Source: Sipunculus nudus (Eukaryota; Annelida; Sipuncula; Golfingiida; Sipunculidae). Taken from it: a DNA stretch of 64,000 nt. A program made the position numbers and the translations under genes. Shown in pieces: positions 12,481 through 27,736 of the stretch; the stretch's first letter is position 1; the number at the start of each line of letters is the position of its first letter. The stretch covers positions 29,384,901 through 29,448,900 of the forward strand of contig CM049317.1 in assembly GCA_026874595.1 (NCBI GenBank), given 5' to 3'. The notes beneath the pieces are model-generated. The model worked only from the letters and a program-made list of their open reading frames with translations. It ran no database searches and was not told the origin of the DNA.

Positions 12481-12960
12481 ATTTGTAAGCGTGAAATAAA
12501 GGCTGCTGCAGGGAGAGTGCAATTCTGAGAGATATTCGTAAAATCAGGGGCTCAGTGCATCAGCCGGTGTGCAGGGTGGAAAAGACAAGTTTTCCGCTGA
12601 AAGATGTCTGCAGCGCTGAATCCAGGGGCGCAGCCCTGCTGGGTGACCTTCACAGATCACAAGCAGCCCCCTGCAGTTCTAACAGCTCAGCTTCTCAAGA
12701 GCTGCACTCTGTCCTTCTCTGGATATTGCTACCCCATATTAGTCTCTTTGTGGCATGTGTCGCCAATAATCCACAGCTGTTGAGGTTTGTGACCTTCGTT
12801 GACCCCCAGACGCTGCAGTAAATGCTGGCTGGTGACCTCTGTCTCCCCATAGCATGTCCAGTGTTTGTATACAGAAAGCAGCAGGTCTTGGCTGTGTGAC
12901 TGTGTTGAGAGAAGCAGAGATGTTAATGTTCCGGTTAAGGATGCAAAAGGCAAGATATTT
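12481..12960. other. GC-richer island, open frames on both strands, no recognised product
   Basis: Rich in CTGCAG and CAGCC words. A + strand frame (12555-12821) and minus frames (12729-12969) overlap antisense. This may be a conserved non-coding element or an old repeat; nothing identifies a protein. Confidence 0.3.
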
Positions 12961-15900
12961 GTGAATCACTTGTCACCGGGATGAGGGGATGATGGCAACA
13001 CAGCTGATACACATAACATGACAACTTTCAATGGTGACAAAAACAGCTGTTACTGTAATTTGCTCAGAATAAAAGGGTAACTTTTACTTGTATGAAACAT
13101 GACTTACAGTTGCACATTTAGAGTACTCAGTCAATTAGTGATAGGTCTTGATTTAACTGGTGGCTCCATAAATTTTTAAGGTATATGCTGCCAAATTTAG
13201 CAACATGATTGGTAATTTGTCCTGGTTCAGTTGGTTGTTCAAAAGATTTCTAATATTCATGTTGCCAAATTCAGCAGTATGCTGTATAATTTCCAAACAA
13301 GCTCAGTTCACTATTAGTCTTGAATTAACTGTGATTCAACACATGGGAGAATGATTTAAATGAGAGACTCTGGAACAGTGAAGAACATTTCAGGTTCTAC
13401 GTTTTCAACACAGCAGCCAACTGTCACTCCAGCGCATGTCTGTATCAGTTATTGAATCCAGAGTGTTGGAATGACTGTCAGCAAAATTTGTGATAAATGA
13501 TAAGTCAACAAATATTCAGTTCACCTGTATATAAACCAAAAAACACTGTATACAGGACCAGCATACATTTCATCTGTGCGGTGACATTCATGTGTCATAG
13601 AAAAGTTAGCCAGTATACAAGTTGACTGTCCATACATCAGCTATGTATAAAATAATTTGTCTGACAGTATGTGTTTCGCCTATACATGAATTACAAAACA
13701 TGGATTAAATATTATTTATGTCCTGGTATATAACATGGTGATATCCACAAGGTCAATAAATCAACATGCTTGTAGATTAGCTGTCTTGATAATGTAGAAA
13801 ATTTCTAGGTAGTGTGTACATGCATCAGTGCCAGATCTGACCTTCTGATAAACTCATGTCTTCAACTCTACTACTTGTCTTTTGTAAATTGTAAATCAAA
13901 TTTCACCAAAGGATGACAGTATTTTGGCAGACTAAGAGCAGTTTATGAAGCATTATATTACAACATATTAATACATATGAATTGCATTATATTCTAGATT
14001 CCATGGTAAAGATTTCTTCTTTTTTCTTAGGAATAGGATAAAAATTGCTGTTTTGTTGAATTCCAATCCATATAAATGAAACTGTTTTTTAAAGAGTTTT
14101 CCCAACAGTATCTGTTTAACTAGTTTCTGAACAATGATATTACTCATTACAGTGTGTACACTGTGTCACATTCAGAGGCTATTGTTAAATATCTGACATC
14201 CTTATCCCTGGGATGTCAAAATATTTTCATTGTTTTTGGTATCTGCTATTACTGACAACAGTGATGTACCACTCAACTCTAGTCTGGACTAGGACTTGAA
14301 TCTATTGTTCATTTTTTAAGGTCTCAGACCTGGACCCAAGGCTCTTGGACATGGACTCTGAGTTAAAGACTGAGGCCAAGTCTATCTCAAATCCAGTAAA
14401 AAAAATAATGTGAACTACTAACAGAATACTACAAAAAGACTATATATATCAAACTTTTGCTCTGAGTCAGGAAATGGATGAAATTAAACATTTAAGTGAA
14501 AAGCATATGCAGAAGCATTAATATCTTCAAGATCTACTCTTGCATCTGAATTGGACATTTCCAATAACCCTCTGTGTATCATTAAAAAGTGGACATTTGT
14601 TTAGGTTGACCTGTTTTGATTAAAAGAAAGTTACAACATGCCCTGGTGATCCTTTACAACAGCATGCCACATGTAACTTCATAACGTACCCATGTAAGTT
14701 TACAGTAAAATAAACTGGATACAGATCTGATTAAATAATAAAATGTATGTGACCAAATTGAAACCCTGTTTAAACTAAAAGAAAGTCACCAGTTATTCCT
14801 TTCCAGTTTTCACCCTTAATCACTTAAACCCGCCCATCTAAGTTTACAGTGGATAATATTGAGTACAGATTTCATTAGGACTTCGTGAAATTGAATCTAC
14901 TTAAGAAGTTTTCCTTCTACTAAGAAGAAATGCAGTTAAACAGGAAATGCTTTAGTGGTGTAGCATGTAACTGGGTGCATGCTGAAACAGTTAGACATTT
15001 TCAGGACTGGAGATTAAAGTTTTGTGACTTGTAAAGAAAGGACACCAGATACGCTGTCATTGTTAGATTTGATCTCGTCAGCTCATATTTCTAAATATTA
15101 TGACTTACGCCTTACAGTTTTGACAGCCTGTGGTAAAACCCCAATGTTATGCAGGGAGAGTGTGACAGGCATCTGTTTAGGGAATGAAATGCACTTATTA
15201 TCTGAATAAATATACTGATTATCTTATAAACCTATTTTGCACCTGTGAGATCTAGTGAGTCAGTATGAGTGATGAATACATGGGTTGGACCTGTTTAAGG
15301 TCTTTATGGGTGACAGAACCTGGAGATACCATCTAAAGTTGTTATTACGTTGTGTGTATTCACATGAATGAATGTCATATGTTTTATATCTGGCGGGAGG
15401 TGGAAAAAAACAGATTTGACACAGTCATGGCAGTTTGTTATCTGATATAACATGTAGCGAGCACCATGGTTCATATGATTATAAAACATGATGCTGTTTT
15501 ATACAATGACTGGAGAAAATCTCCAGGTTGTGTATACTTTGTGTCACCAGTTTAGTATTCTCCAGGGAGACTGTATTATGTTATCTGCAGGGAGGTTAAT
15601 GTGGTGTTTTTTCTCTAGGTGGACATGTTTTATTGCGGGCATCTATTATTTAAGCCATCAATGTAAGATAGACTTCCATACAAGCCATTTTACTTGGGGT
15701 TTGAAAGGATAGCCATTCAGATCTTTATAGTTATGACTTTTGTTATACAATATGTTTATATACAGTATCAGCATTTGTAATCGAAAGAATATTACTCACT
15801 ACAAGTCCTAAGGCAAATAACCCGCCCTAGATAAAATGTTTTAACTATTTAAATGACATGCCCATGTGACCATATCCCACCACATATGTCTTTTGTAAGT

Positions 15901-18900
15901 GTTCTCTCCTCCAGTGAAAAAGGTTTATGCATGCTCCTATACACAAGATTCACTATCTGTTTGTGTGGGGACAAGATATCCTAAAGCTCACTATGAAATT
16001 TTGTCTCGAGTTCTTGTTCAAAGGAACAGTTGTTTTTTTGTCCAATTTGCCTATCCAATACAAGTTCGATTTTTTGGGGGGATGATACTGCTCACTTCTT
16101 TTACACAGAGTTCTCTGACTATTTGAAATTACAAGCAGTCATGTTATTCTATGAATCTCCTTGTCTTTTGACAACATTTTAGAGGGTATAATAGAAATAG
16201 TAAAATAGTACTGTATAGTTCTGCTGGATAATGGTGCTGGTGGCATTTCTTGGTAGAAGACAGATGTACAGTGAAATACTGCATTATTTACATGATTTTC
16301 ATCCATATCAACTCCAGCTCATGTCTCAAGTCCCACATCTTAACAGAAAAAAAAAGAAAATTGTACTGACTGATAAACATGGGCAAAAACATAACATCAT
16401 TTCCACTCCATCTGCAGAAGTGTTAACTATTAACACTCTGTATGTGACATTTGTGTAGGTGGAGACAGTGTTGAAGACTACGATTGACTAAGAGACATCA
16501 AGACTTAAGTTTTAATAACATGAATGGTTATGAGTGAAGCTTATGACAGCCCTCTGGGGCACTGCAGCACCAGCTCAGGCTAGCCTGTCAGCATGTCAGT
16601 CTGTGACTCAAGCTGCTTGTCAGACTGCAGTCACTACATTCACAGTAATAGGGCTTAGGTGTTGAAATGCTGTCAGTTTGATGGACAATCTGCCTTAGTA
16701 GAAACCCAAGCTGTATAGGAAGTAACGACTCACTAAGGTGTAATATAGCATTACTTTATGAGTCAGGGTCACAGAGTGTACCTTTAATTCACCATTAAAT
16801 GAATCATCGACAGGTACACTGGTGTCCCCTCAGGTGAACACTAATCAAGTAGACCCCCACAATTCCTTGTGAATAATCACCTGATTTTTGGTTGTCTGAT
16901 TTATGTCTATGTGTGTATTTTTGTGCATTTATTTTTACCATGTCTAAAGCAACTCTTGCAGTGCTATACAGATGATCTATGTATTATACATGGATGCTGA
17001 TGGTCATTCTTTAATTTAGATGATGTGTGTATCTCTATCACTGTATTTTTCTTTTAAATTTATTTATTTTTCTTAATATCTTTCTTTCTTAATATCCACA
17101 TCCCATCATATTTTGCTATCTAAAATGAGTATAATCGTATGATTTTCTACTTTTAAGGATACATTACTTTTATGTCAAATAAAATATTGTTTTATCTCTC
17201 TTTCTCTCTCTCTCTTTCTCTCTCTCTCTATTGAAACAACCAGTGTTATACTCTATACAGATATTGGTTCATATGAAAATAATGTTATAAAGAACATACT
17301 TTGATTTGTATACTCGTATGTGTACTTCAGAATGAAATAAAAGGCCTAATGACCAAATGTGTTATGAACACATGTATAATCAGTGTTGTACATCTCGGAG
17401 ACATTTTACGTATGACACTCGTGGGTCGTTTATTTCTAATGAGAATAAACATGACAAAGGTGAATGAATTTTACGGCATACTAATGATTATGTCCCATTT
17501 AGGAACAGGAACACAAAAATTATACAGCCATGTCCTTTTGCATGATTACCAATAAAATTACCCAGAAAAACCTAATATAACTTGCTTAACACTGACTTTA
17601 TAGCTATTTACAGGCCATTCATAGAATTTTACCAATTTGAAAAAAATATCCAGGCCATTAATGCACTATGTACCACAAGGTTTTATTATACTGAATACTT
17701 CTTGCTTTAACACATTTACAATACATTAACAGAACATACATAGACTCTACCAACCTTTGCATACAATTTATTGTATGTCTTTTTTTTATACAAGCTGAAC
17801 AAGACTTGTTTATGAGAAAGGGAGAGTTTTCTAGTGCCATATGTCTGTTCACTACTATTTGCCTGATAGACAACCGGTAATATTACAGGGGCATGCCAAA
17901 TACTATCATATGCTTCTTTTAACTTAAATATCTCTTTTTAAAAGAAACAGCATGGTTCACTGAATTTATTCATTACTTTTCACAAGTTCCAGCTGTTCCA
18001 GGGACCTTGGACACATAACTCAGGTGTCATTTTCACCCTTGTCAGTTTCCCAGGTGAAATCAACCGCATGCCTGCATGTCAGATTTCATACATCTCAAGT
18101 AAAAAAAACACATGCCAGAATGTAGATTACATTCTATCCTTGGCAAAACTATCAATGAAATTCACAGTAGAGAGAATTGCATGCAGGGCCTGTAATTTAT
18201 TATTTTTTAAGACTATGTTAATGTTTAGTTTACAGCATGCAGGAAATCAGTTGATTTGGCACATATAAATATGCGTTCCATGTGACAGGAGCGTAAATAC
18301 ATGTTATACCAATGTTTCTTGCTTTCTCCAAAGAATAATTACATGTGATGAGTAAATTGCATACTGAGCTGAACGCTTTACTTTTTACAGCTTTAAGTAG
18401 CAGGTGGTACGTTATGAAAGTAATAGTATTTCTTATTAACCACAGCTAGGTAATTAGTTGAGCAAATATAATTAGTTTTAGCATATAAATATACAAAAAA
18501 AACATAAACAGAACTCATTCATAACTTTAATTCCAAGCAGAAATATTCTGATCACATAAAGCTGTTAACGAGCTACAGCCATGCTATGCCTAAATATAGG
18601 TACATCTTTCTTTTCATTGTGAATGCCCTTTATACATGATATAAAAATAATTTACATTTCATAATAAGCTTCCCTTATCTGTGGTCTCATGTCCGGTCAT
18701 ATTTGTTTAGACATGCATGAAATATTGCCAAATGTTACATTTTGAAGAAAAGTAAATTATGAGAATTCATTTACCTATTTAAAAGTGGCATCATTTGGAT
18801 AGGCAAGAGCTAAATGTCCTTTAAATATTAAACAGGCAAATGATATATACATGATGAAAGAGTTATGCCTGGTGCTAGGATTAATTAAAAAATGAAAAAA

Positions 18901-19187
18901 AAAATTCATTTGCAGAAAATCCAGAAATTAAGAGAAATCAAAACATTATTAAGAGCAAACACCATCAAATGCAAACACTTAAATAACATAGACCATGTGA
19001 AGACACACAAATACCTACAGGTGATGTAGATTTTATGTAGGAGCAAACAATTTTTTTCAGGGCATGGTGGTAAGTGTAAGTTGAGTAAATTAATGTCCTG
19101 AGGCTACTGTGTCTGATGTAGTGCAGCTCACAGCAGTTAAGTCTCTTGATTTACCTGAAATAAAAACATGAAATCCTGAAGTCCTAA
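12961..19187. other. No gene seen
   Basis: AT-rich non-coding DNA with a CT microsatellite at 17194. Short frames are scattered and unsupported. If the semaphorin first exon lies within the window it could be here or further on, but I could not find a signal-peptide exon with a phase-1 donor. Confidence 0.5.
17194..17231 (+). repeat. (CT)n-rich microsatellite
   Basis: CTCTCTTTCTCTCTCTCTCT-type tract, interrupted by TTT. Confidence 0.9.
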
Positions 19188-19275
19188 AAATAACATGTCA
19201 TTCTTGATATGTTTACTTTCATTGTCATGGAATAGACAGGGCTACTAACAGGACACAGACCTATCCTAAAAAAAC
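19188..19275 (+). mobile_element. 5'-truncated SINE copy
   Basis: It starts AATAACATGTCATTCTT and ends AATAGACAGGGCTACTAACA, then GGACACAGACCTATCCTAAAAAAA, parallel to the 3' half of the SINE at 44690. The tRNA-like head is missing, the usual pattern of truncated copies. Confidence 0.6.
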
Positions 19276-22200
19276 TTCTAATGTTATGATGTCGATATAA
19301 TTTAATACCAGCTTTGTGTAAAACCTTATGTTCATTAAATCACAGAAGATGACACTGGGTCACATGACATGTATTTTCTATAGATGTATTGTATAGTTTG
19401 GCGACATATCCAGAGTAAAAGTTGGTCGTAAATTAGCTGGAGACATATGAAGAAGAACAGAGTTAAAATGCCCATGTCAACTGACTGCACATCACTTGAC
19501 ATACCCCAGGCATTGTGACATTGTTCAGACAGGGTGGCTACCGATCTAACTGTCATCACTTTTTCATGAGGTATTTTAATGGGTTGTAGAAGAGATTGCA
19601 CTGCTGATTAGATTTTGTTTTGTCACCCTTGAACAGAATTTCACCCACAAAAGACACCACCCCCAGTTTATCTTTAGAGACTCCATGTCAGAACAATGAT
19701 TCAGTTCACTGAGGTCAGGTAGGCTTTAAAATAATGTCACTGTGATATATTTAAAGGTCATTGTGTTAAAATGTGGTTAAGGTTAAGAAAAATTTCTCTT
19801 ATTTGTCTGTGAGCAGGAATATGAAAGTGGATGCATACCAGTTCAGCTTATCTTTGAATAATTTAATTTGAGTAATCTGTTCTTGAAACATTGTTGTCTT
19901 TTAGGTCTTATATATCAGAATTCCTTTCATTCCTACTATTCTAATTCTTACCATTACTTAATGTTCCTGAAATTACATGATTCTAAGCATTTTATTATTT
20001 TATCATTGTAATATATAACTATTCCATTCAATACACTATATTTTTAAGTTGTTTACATTCCATGGTTCTCACTTATGAAATTTTCTTTACTATTTATACT
20101 CTGTTCTTTAACTAATTTAAAATTACTGAAATTGTAAACAGATATTTTTTACTAACACCAAAACACACCAGGCACAGATCACACATGAAACCTTGTAAAA
20201 ACCTTCTAGGTTACTTATCCATACATTTCACCTTGATCTTGTCAGATATACCTGCACATTAACGAATCTCTCACATACCTGTTGTGTAAACAAAGGTGGG
20301 AAGACTGACAGCGTGCTCGAACATCTTTAGAATGAATCAGACTCTTATGACAAATTATAGAGCAGCGGGTAATCTTAGATGACATGCAATGTTTTTATGC
20401 TTCATCACCTGCTGAATGTTCTCTGTGATAAGGTTGATGTCACCGTTTAAGTCTGAGCTGTTGTATTTGCTTGAGGTATACCTAGCTCATTTCATCTGTT
20501 TAATGTTGAAAATTTGCCAAATATTGCTTGTTTCAGGTATAATTTTGAAGTCCATCTTTTTGGTTTCATAACAAACATACCAGTGATTCTAAGCCCCTTG
20601 GCATTAGTATCTCTGACCTAATATTTATGTCATAAGATCTTGTGTCAGGATAATCTACTTTTGAAAATTTTACCTGCAAATATTACTTGTGTTTAAAATG
20701 ATTGGATGAAGCGTCCAGATGAGAGACTAGAAGGAGGTGTTCGTGACAGTTTTCTGTTGCCAACAGATGCACACAGAACTACAACGTGTTAATAAGATTG
20801 AAAGAATAAAAGTTCACTACCCAGGGTGCACAGCAAAGGCTGAAATAAATCTTGAAGGTTTGTGGGAGGGGGGGGGCACAGGGGTCGTGTTAACGGTTCA
20901 TGCACTTTTGGTGTTAAATTCTTTGTCAGAGGTTCTTTTTTGGGTCATTTGTTCATTACCTGTAAAGGTCTTGGCGGGGTACTTGGTCGTTTAGTTGAAT
21001 AATAGATGTGAGCCAGCAGGCATTGAACAAATTACGTCTTACAAGAAATTAGCCCCCCATGAATGATGTATGAGTGCTGGGAGGTCCCCTTTCAGTTTAC
21101 GTGAAAAGTATCTCCCAGACCAAGAAGAATAAGATATCTTATCCTGCCCTACAACCATTGTACTCATTTTGTTCCATGCAAAGTATTATAAGACACCTCT
21201 CGCTATTCTTTAGGCATAATAAGACATCTCAGCAGTTCTTGTAGTCATTGTTGTTGTTTGATTGTGTATGTTTAAGGACCCCCCATACTGACAACTATGG
21301 GATGGCACCACTATTGTTATAGTTATTGTATAGTCATCTGTTTGTGTCTTTAAAAGGAGCCATTCTAAAAAAGGGACACCCCAGCTCCACTAATAGACAG
21401 TGGTCTATGGGGGCTGTTCCCGTAAAATGCAGTAAACTAGAACAAATTTCAATCTGACCATTTCATCATATCTTAAAAGTCTGAATAATAAGGTTTCATT
21501 CATCAAATCTAGATACGGTTATTAAAAGAAAAAAATAGCAATACTTGCAAAACTCAAGCTTATTTCTTTTAGATTAAATATAACAAGAACATATGATTCT
21601 AATGAAAGTAATATTACAAAAGATACTGCCCCCCCCCCACCCAAAAAAAAAAACAGTTTTAAACCATTGTTAGGAACCTTATGTTAAAACCAAGATCACA
21701 CCCTCAGTAAGTCAGTTACATATATAACAAGATAAATGTTCACTTGATCTTACAGATATGTAAGCTAACCTAGCAGTACACTGGTTGCTGCAGTTGTTTG
21801 TGTTGTAAGCTTACTGAGTTACTTATAATAGATAAACCAAGTCGGCCAGCTGTGGTCTACTGTGCCTGATAGCTTTGGATTTGTTAGTGCAGTCACTGAC
21901 ACCTGGCTTTGATAAGTTTAACCCAAGCTTTCTCAGACTTAAAATGTAAATTGGGCACTCCCAGAATTTTGCTTATGACACATTGTGGACTATCTTGTGT
22001 ACAACAAATTCCATGTTTTAAAGATGACAAGAGACAACAAATTGCATTTGCTATGTTCTAGTATCTTTATCAATTTTGTTTCCTGTGCCTATGTAACACA
22101 CAGGAGTGTGATCAGGATCCTTGTAGTATGTTGGTGGAGGCACATGTGTGGTCACAGAGTCCTTTCTAATTTTGTATTTATACACTTTGTTATAAAGTTT

Positions 22201-23214
22201 GAAAAAAAAACACTGATCATAGGTCATTTTATATTGTCCCAAAACAGCTGGTATTTATTTTACTTTCTGCTATAATTATGCTTCCTGGAGTATCAAGCCA
22301 GATTCTCAAAGTCAAAATTATTACATTTTTAAGTGACAAAATATTCTTTATCCACAGTAGGTTATAAGATAATGATAACTGAACCTTGGGAGATTCAGCA
22401 TCTTCATCATCTGTGGTTTGAGAACACACCTGTATTTGCATCTGGTAGGTATTTTAAGCACAGGTAGCCTGAATCTGTACCTGCCCGGATCTGTTAGGGA
22501 TATGATCCACATTCAGGTGAGGTCTTTTATCACAATCAGACTCGAGGACTACACCTGTATTTCATACTAGGAGGGTATTAGTGGTCTGGATGCTGCCCCG
22601 TGATTGTAGCTCGGGATGCCTGTACCTTGATGCTGTTACTAAAGCAGAACAAAAGGATGATGTACAGTCACAGTGGAAAATTTATTTCAGGAATTTTCTC
22701 AATGGAATATTGCTGTGGGAACTGATCTGAAAAAAAGTTAAAATACTGTATGAAACAGATTACTTCATTATGTTATGGAATATTACCTTTAAAAAACTGA
22801 TATATTGTAAATTGAAAAAAAATACACAAATATAATCAACAATATTTTTATCATAAGGACAAAAATAAATGTGTGCATTTCACTTAGAGTTGTGTGGGTT
22901 GATACGCAAATTGATGTTATAATAACCCTCATGCAAGATTTAATTGACAGCAAACACTATGCATATATTGGATTTTTACTTAAGTATGCATATATAGGAA
23001 TTTTACATATTAACATACTTGATTGACACCTAACTTCAGATATCCTGAAGACAGTTAGACACATACTGATATATTAAAGAAAAGTGTAATTTCTGAGAAA
23101 AAGTAATTATAAATTACCCAAGAAGGCAGCAGTTATGATATATTATTAGTTAACCATAATAATTTCCAGGACAGACTCATTGTATAGTGTAGTATATTTG
23201 TAAAATACACAATT

Positions 23215-23365
23215 CTGATATGTTTCCAACCAGGAGGTAATGTTTTGATCCATGTCTGTTGGTTGTTGGTCAACAGGATTACTAAATCAATTTCCATGAA
23301 ACTTAGTGGAGGGATGGGACAAAGAACACACAAGACCCAATAACATTTTGGTATGAATCTGCTGG
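23215..23365 (+). repeat. Old interspersed repeat, second copy
   Basis: Contains GGAGGTAATGTTTTGATCCA, GTCTGTTGGTTG, CAACAGGATTACTAAA, TTTCCATGAAACTTAGTGG and AGGGATGGGACAAAG, the same layout as the copy at 9672. Confidence 0.45.
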
Positions 23366-24465
23366 AAGGGACTTCTAATATAGTATGACTTTTTCGCCTA
23401 GGCAGGATATACATGATACAAAGTGCCATTGTACTTCTAAAAATATTTCTAAGTGTGACTTTTTGTACCTGGGTGAAAGACTCGTATTGTTCTGACATCT
23501 GACTAGACTGGTTAAATCATGGATACTCTTGAGATAAGAGGGCTATATATCACGCAGGGCTGCAAAAGTGGAGATATAAACTCCTCCATTGGTAAGAGTG
23601 GCAGTGAAGTGCGTTATATATTGATATCTTATTACCTTAAGACGCACTTTAACAGGCAGGACATGATCCCCTTTCAGATACATTGTTTCATCTCTAACGT
23701 AGGTAAATATTTGACAGAAATAAACCAAGGTTTATTCAAAGGACAGCACCCCAGGGTAGGGTGTTTATATTACCCTCGAGGAGGGGTGTCTTGGTAGGTG
23801 TTTTATCCAGGGTCATAATGGGGGAGGGTAAAAGGGTAATTGTACCAGGTAACATAAGATTAAAACAATGTATCACAGGCTGTCTGACCATATGGTTAAT
23901 GGTTCGCATGCATTTGTTAATTTGTCACTTAAATTAAGCAAAGCTAGATAGAGTGCATGTTTGTATGTTTTGGAGTAAGAGTGTAACTTACTTGTATACA
24001 TTGAAAGAGGTGGAAAAGGAGAGAATGAGTTTATGTAAACATATGTAGAAGTTTGATCTAGCCTTTCACCTGATTATAAAAGAAATTGTAAACATTTTTT
24101 ACCTTTCTCATGATAGAAAATTGTTGTTTCTGTCAAATTTATATAACTGTACAAGTTCTGTTTTTGTTTTTCAATGTCCATTATGGCTTTACTTAGTTTA
24201 TTGAAAATAGGCATAATGATCAGTAACAGTGAATAAAAGATTAATATAACAGTTTTAATAAAAAAATAACAATTTTATTGATGTCTTTTAGTTTGATTAT
24301 GTAGGTTTATTTGTATGTAAGGAGAATTCCAGAACAAAACTACATGGACGACCCCTCTTGATTTTGGACAGACCCAGGATGATACTGCATTTTCCCTTGG
24401 CTGGTGTGAAATATGGAAGATATATGTCTTGATAAACTGTTAACAGCATACAATTAATATATATT

Positions 24466-24555
24466 AGAATATTGATCTGGGCCAGTCCAAATCAAAATTT
24501 TGATCTGGGCTGGCCCAGTTTTAAATTAGGCTAGATTCTAATCTGGGCCTCGACA
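24466..24555 (+). repeat. Local GATCTGGGC repeats
   Basis: TTGATCTGGGCCAGTCC, TTTGATCTGGGCTGGCCCAG and TAATCTGGGCC occur within 90 bp, with the arms GGGCC/GGCCC able to pair. A small local duplication or hairpin-forming fragment. Confidence 0.5.
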
Positions 24556-27500
24556 TATATATTATGGTTTATTCTCTGAAAATACTGAAGTCATATCACA
24601 GTTTTGTTCACATTCAGCTCTGCCTGTGGTTACATTGGGAACATTAATACACAGTTTATTTCAAGGAATAAAACAAAATGCAAGGCCCTAATCGTGAAGG
24701 AGGTCAAAGTTGTTCGGTGGTTTTAAAGAGCATGTACATAAAGTGTTTCCTTTATATGTAAGCCTTTATCTAATTTTTGTCATATCCTTTCATAATAACC
24801 AGTATCACCTGTTCTTTGAACTGTAAACCATCGTAATATTAGCTGGAGCTTACTCTGTTTTCCTATATTATTATGTAACCTCTAATGTTATGTCATACCT
24901 CCTCATGCAAGTTTACATGACAGATGGCTCAGATGTAATAAAACCACAAATAAACATATATAAGACATATGAAATTATACAACCGGTACACCATTATGTC
25001 AGATCAAATTATCTTAACCTGCATCATCAACAGGGATATGTGATATATACAATATTATTATATGCATTTGTAGTGCAAGCATATGTGGTACATATTTAGT
25101 ACAGATTTCTATATAGAAAATGCACATATGGTGCATATTTCATGTAAATTTCATGGTCACCCATGACGACCATACCCTTCAACATGGGTTGCAGGTTTCA
25201 CAGCAGATGTTAGTTAATATGGACAAATTTGGCCGGCACCTGAAAACTACACTTTAATGACTATATGTGGTCATGTGTGAAATAAGCGTGACAACTTGTT
25301 GCCTCAATATGTCTAGCATGATTAATGGTCTAAGCTGTGCTCCATACTTCACCATATATAATTTTAATGGGACTGAACCAGTTATGAGCCAAATATTTTA
25401 TGTCACCCTTGTGTATATTTTGTAATATACCAGAAATATATTGTAAGGAATGTGCCACTGTGGTATTCCTAGAGTAACTATTATGTTAACTTACAGGTAA
25501 TCAATAATATAACTTATAATAAACCCTCATTTCTTGACTACTTATTCATTTGTCAAATCCCTGTAATGCCAAGTATGGGAATTCTCTTACGTTTTTAGAA
25601 ATCTTGTAATTTCTAGAGAATTTACAAGTTTTTTCATTTATGTTAATATTTATACGTAATTATCGTTGCTTTGCTGAGATATTAACACATACTCGACAAA
25701 AATGCCAGTACATATCAACAATACAAGCATTGTATATGCAACTATATATATAAAACAGCAACAGCATATCTTCAGCAGTACACTGTTATTACACTGCAGC
25801 AAGTTATCAGATTCCAGCGGCATGTAAAATACATACATCAATAAACATGACCCTCTGCAGGTGGGGATAGGTTCGTTTGTGCACAGATGTCCAAAAGTCT
25901 GCTCAGTGGGCCTTACTTGACTATGATTATGAAAATTAATTCAACCGTTATGAGACTTACTAGGGGTTCCAGGAGGTCAACATGGGTCATCTAGGCTGCC
26001 CAGCATGACCACTTTCCAGGGCAGTTCTCCAGTGGTCATTTATCAAATTATTTGTTCAAGATTCCACAGTAGTTGTACATTTATTAATTTCTTAAACACG
26101 TACAATACACGCTCACATTAGGGGCATGTCTGCTACAGGAACACCCACAGGTAACAGGAACTAATTGGAACTAGCGTGAAAATTTAAAATTTATGATGCA
26201 TGATTCATCATATATATCCATATTCTCTTTGTCACAGAGTGACCTAACAAATATAGGAAACTCTGTACATTTTGTAGGCCCTGTACTTTATAAACTGACT
26301 AAATAGGTCTGCATTAAATCAACAGGTCTCTGCCAATGAATTTATTATATAATTTACTGCTAGATTGGAGTGGATTACTTGTATGTCAAACATGTGGTCT
26401 TATAACACAGGTTACACTGTACTTATAACTTTACAATTGTAGCATTAAATTCAGCATCTTAGTGTGCAATTCAACATATTCTACACTGGACAATGGTTTC
26501 TTTGGCACCTAAATGATTGCATGAGTCCCACAGTAATCTCCAAACTGTATACCTAAAATCTGAAATCTCAAAGGCTCAAAGATGTTCTTTTATAATCATT
26601 AAGGTATAGATAATCTTCACCTACATGACTTTTAAAAAAGTGGTGCTGATTTTGAAAAAAAAAGTAACTGGATGTTTGAAGTGAGGCCAGGGCCTGATGG
26701 GAGACATGGTCGGTTGGGCCACTGAAACTGGAGATGATAATTTGTGGGATAAGCAATTAAGCCTGATCTCTCCTGGGGGAAGCAGTGGGATGCCAGTGTG
26801 CTCAAGGGTTGGTTGGCCTAGGGGTAACATTTTGCATACATTCACTGCTAAATGGGCACATCCTGAAGCAAATGTAATCATAAAAAATCATAGGCATGAT
26901 TATAAAAAGGTCAAGAATATACAAAAAGGCCGTGGCTGCCATCCCTAAACAAAGTGTGTTGTACATACTTCATGTTCAGTGGAAATAGATGTACCTTTGC
27001 TTTGGACATGAAAACTCATGTGGAGTGTATATTGATATGCTGTATGTAAGGTCCAGCCTGTGGTTAGGCTTCAGTTGTAATTTGGCAAATATTCTTACAT
27101 AAATATCTAGAGGCCTTTATAATGTCGGAGCACCTGTGGAGGACACCTAAAGCAAACGTGTGACACCTGCAAACTTGCCACAGCCCTTGGACAAATGAGA
27201 TTTCAATATCACTAGGTGACGGTGCTTCAAATGAGTGAGCGGCCCTTTTTGTACTTCAGTCACTGAAGAGGCAAATAGCACCCTTATTCTGAATGGGTCT
27301 GGCATAAGACATGATTTAATGTCACAACTTCACCCTCTGGACATATAGGGTTATCCTGCTTTAATAAAGGGTCCTGTCAGTCACTCTGCATGGAGGTTAT
27401 GGTCTGACTCTACCCCAGGTCAGGTTGCAACACCCCATGAATGTCCCCCAATGCCTCAGCGGGAGGGTGAAATTTGCCATTACGGGCAAGTTTTTGAAAA

Positions 27501-27736
27501 CTACACTACATGTATTAAATGACATGCTCATAAACTTTACTGCTTGCTGCAGGGGACATGAGAGAGGAGAATTCAAACTTTATGTAGACAGCATGTTTAC
27601 AGTTTTCATTAGTTTATTTGTTATATTTGTTCACAAGATCTTGTGTACAGGAGTATGTTTATTTGTTTATTGACCAGTACCATGCCAGTCTCACTTAACA
27701 TTTGTGATGTCACAACTTGTCAGGTGATCCTTTCAT

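Larger units (their letters stand above)
19276..27736. other. No gene seen apart from repeats listed
   Basis: AT-rich DNA with the old repeat at 23215, GATCTGGGC repeats at 24466 and a C run near 21629. The 121-codon minus frame at 23133-23498 largely covers that repeat. Confidence 0.5.

Noticed and set aside
23133-23498. 121-codon minus ORF
   Set aside because: Covers an old interspersed repeat on the other strand; no protein-like motif.
26690-26948. GGCCTAGGGGTAACA word resembling a tRNA A-box, with ORFs on both strands
   Set aside because: No B-box at the right distance and no repeat partner in the window.
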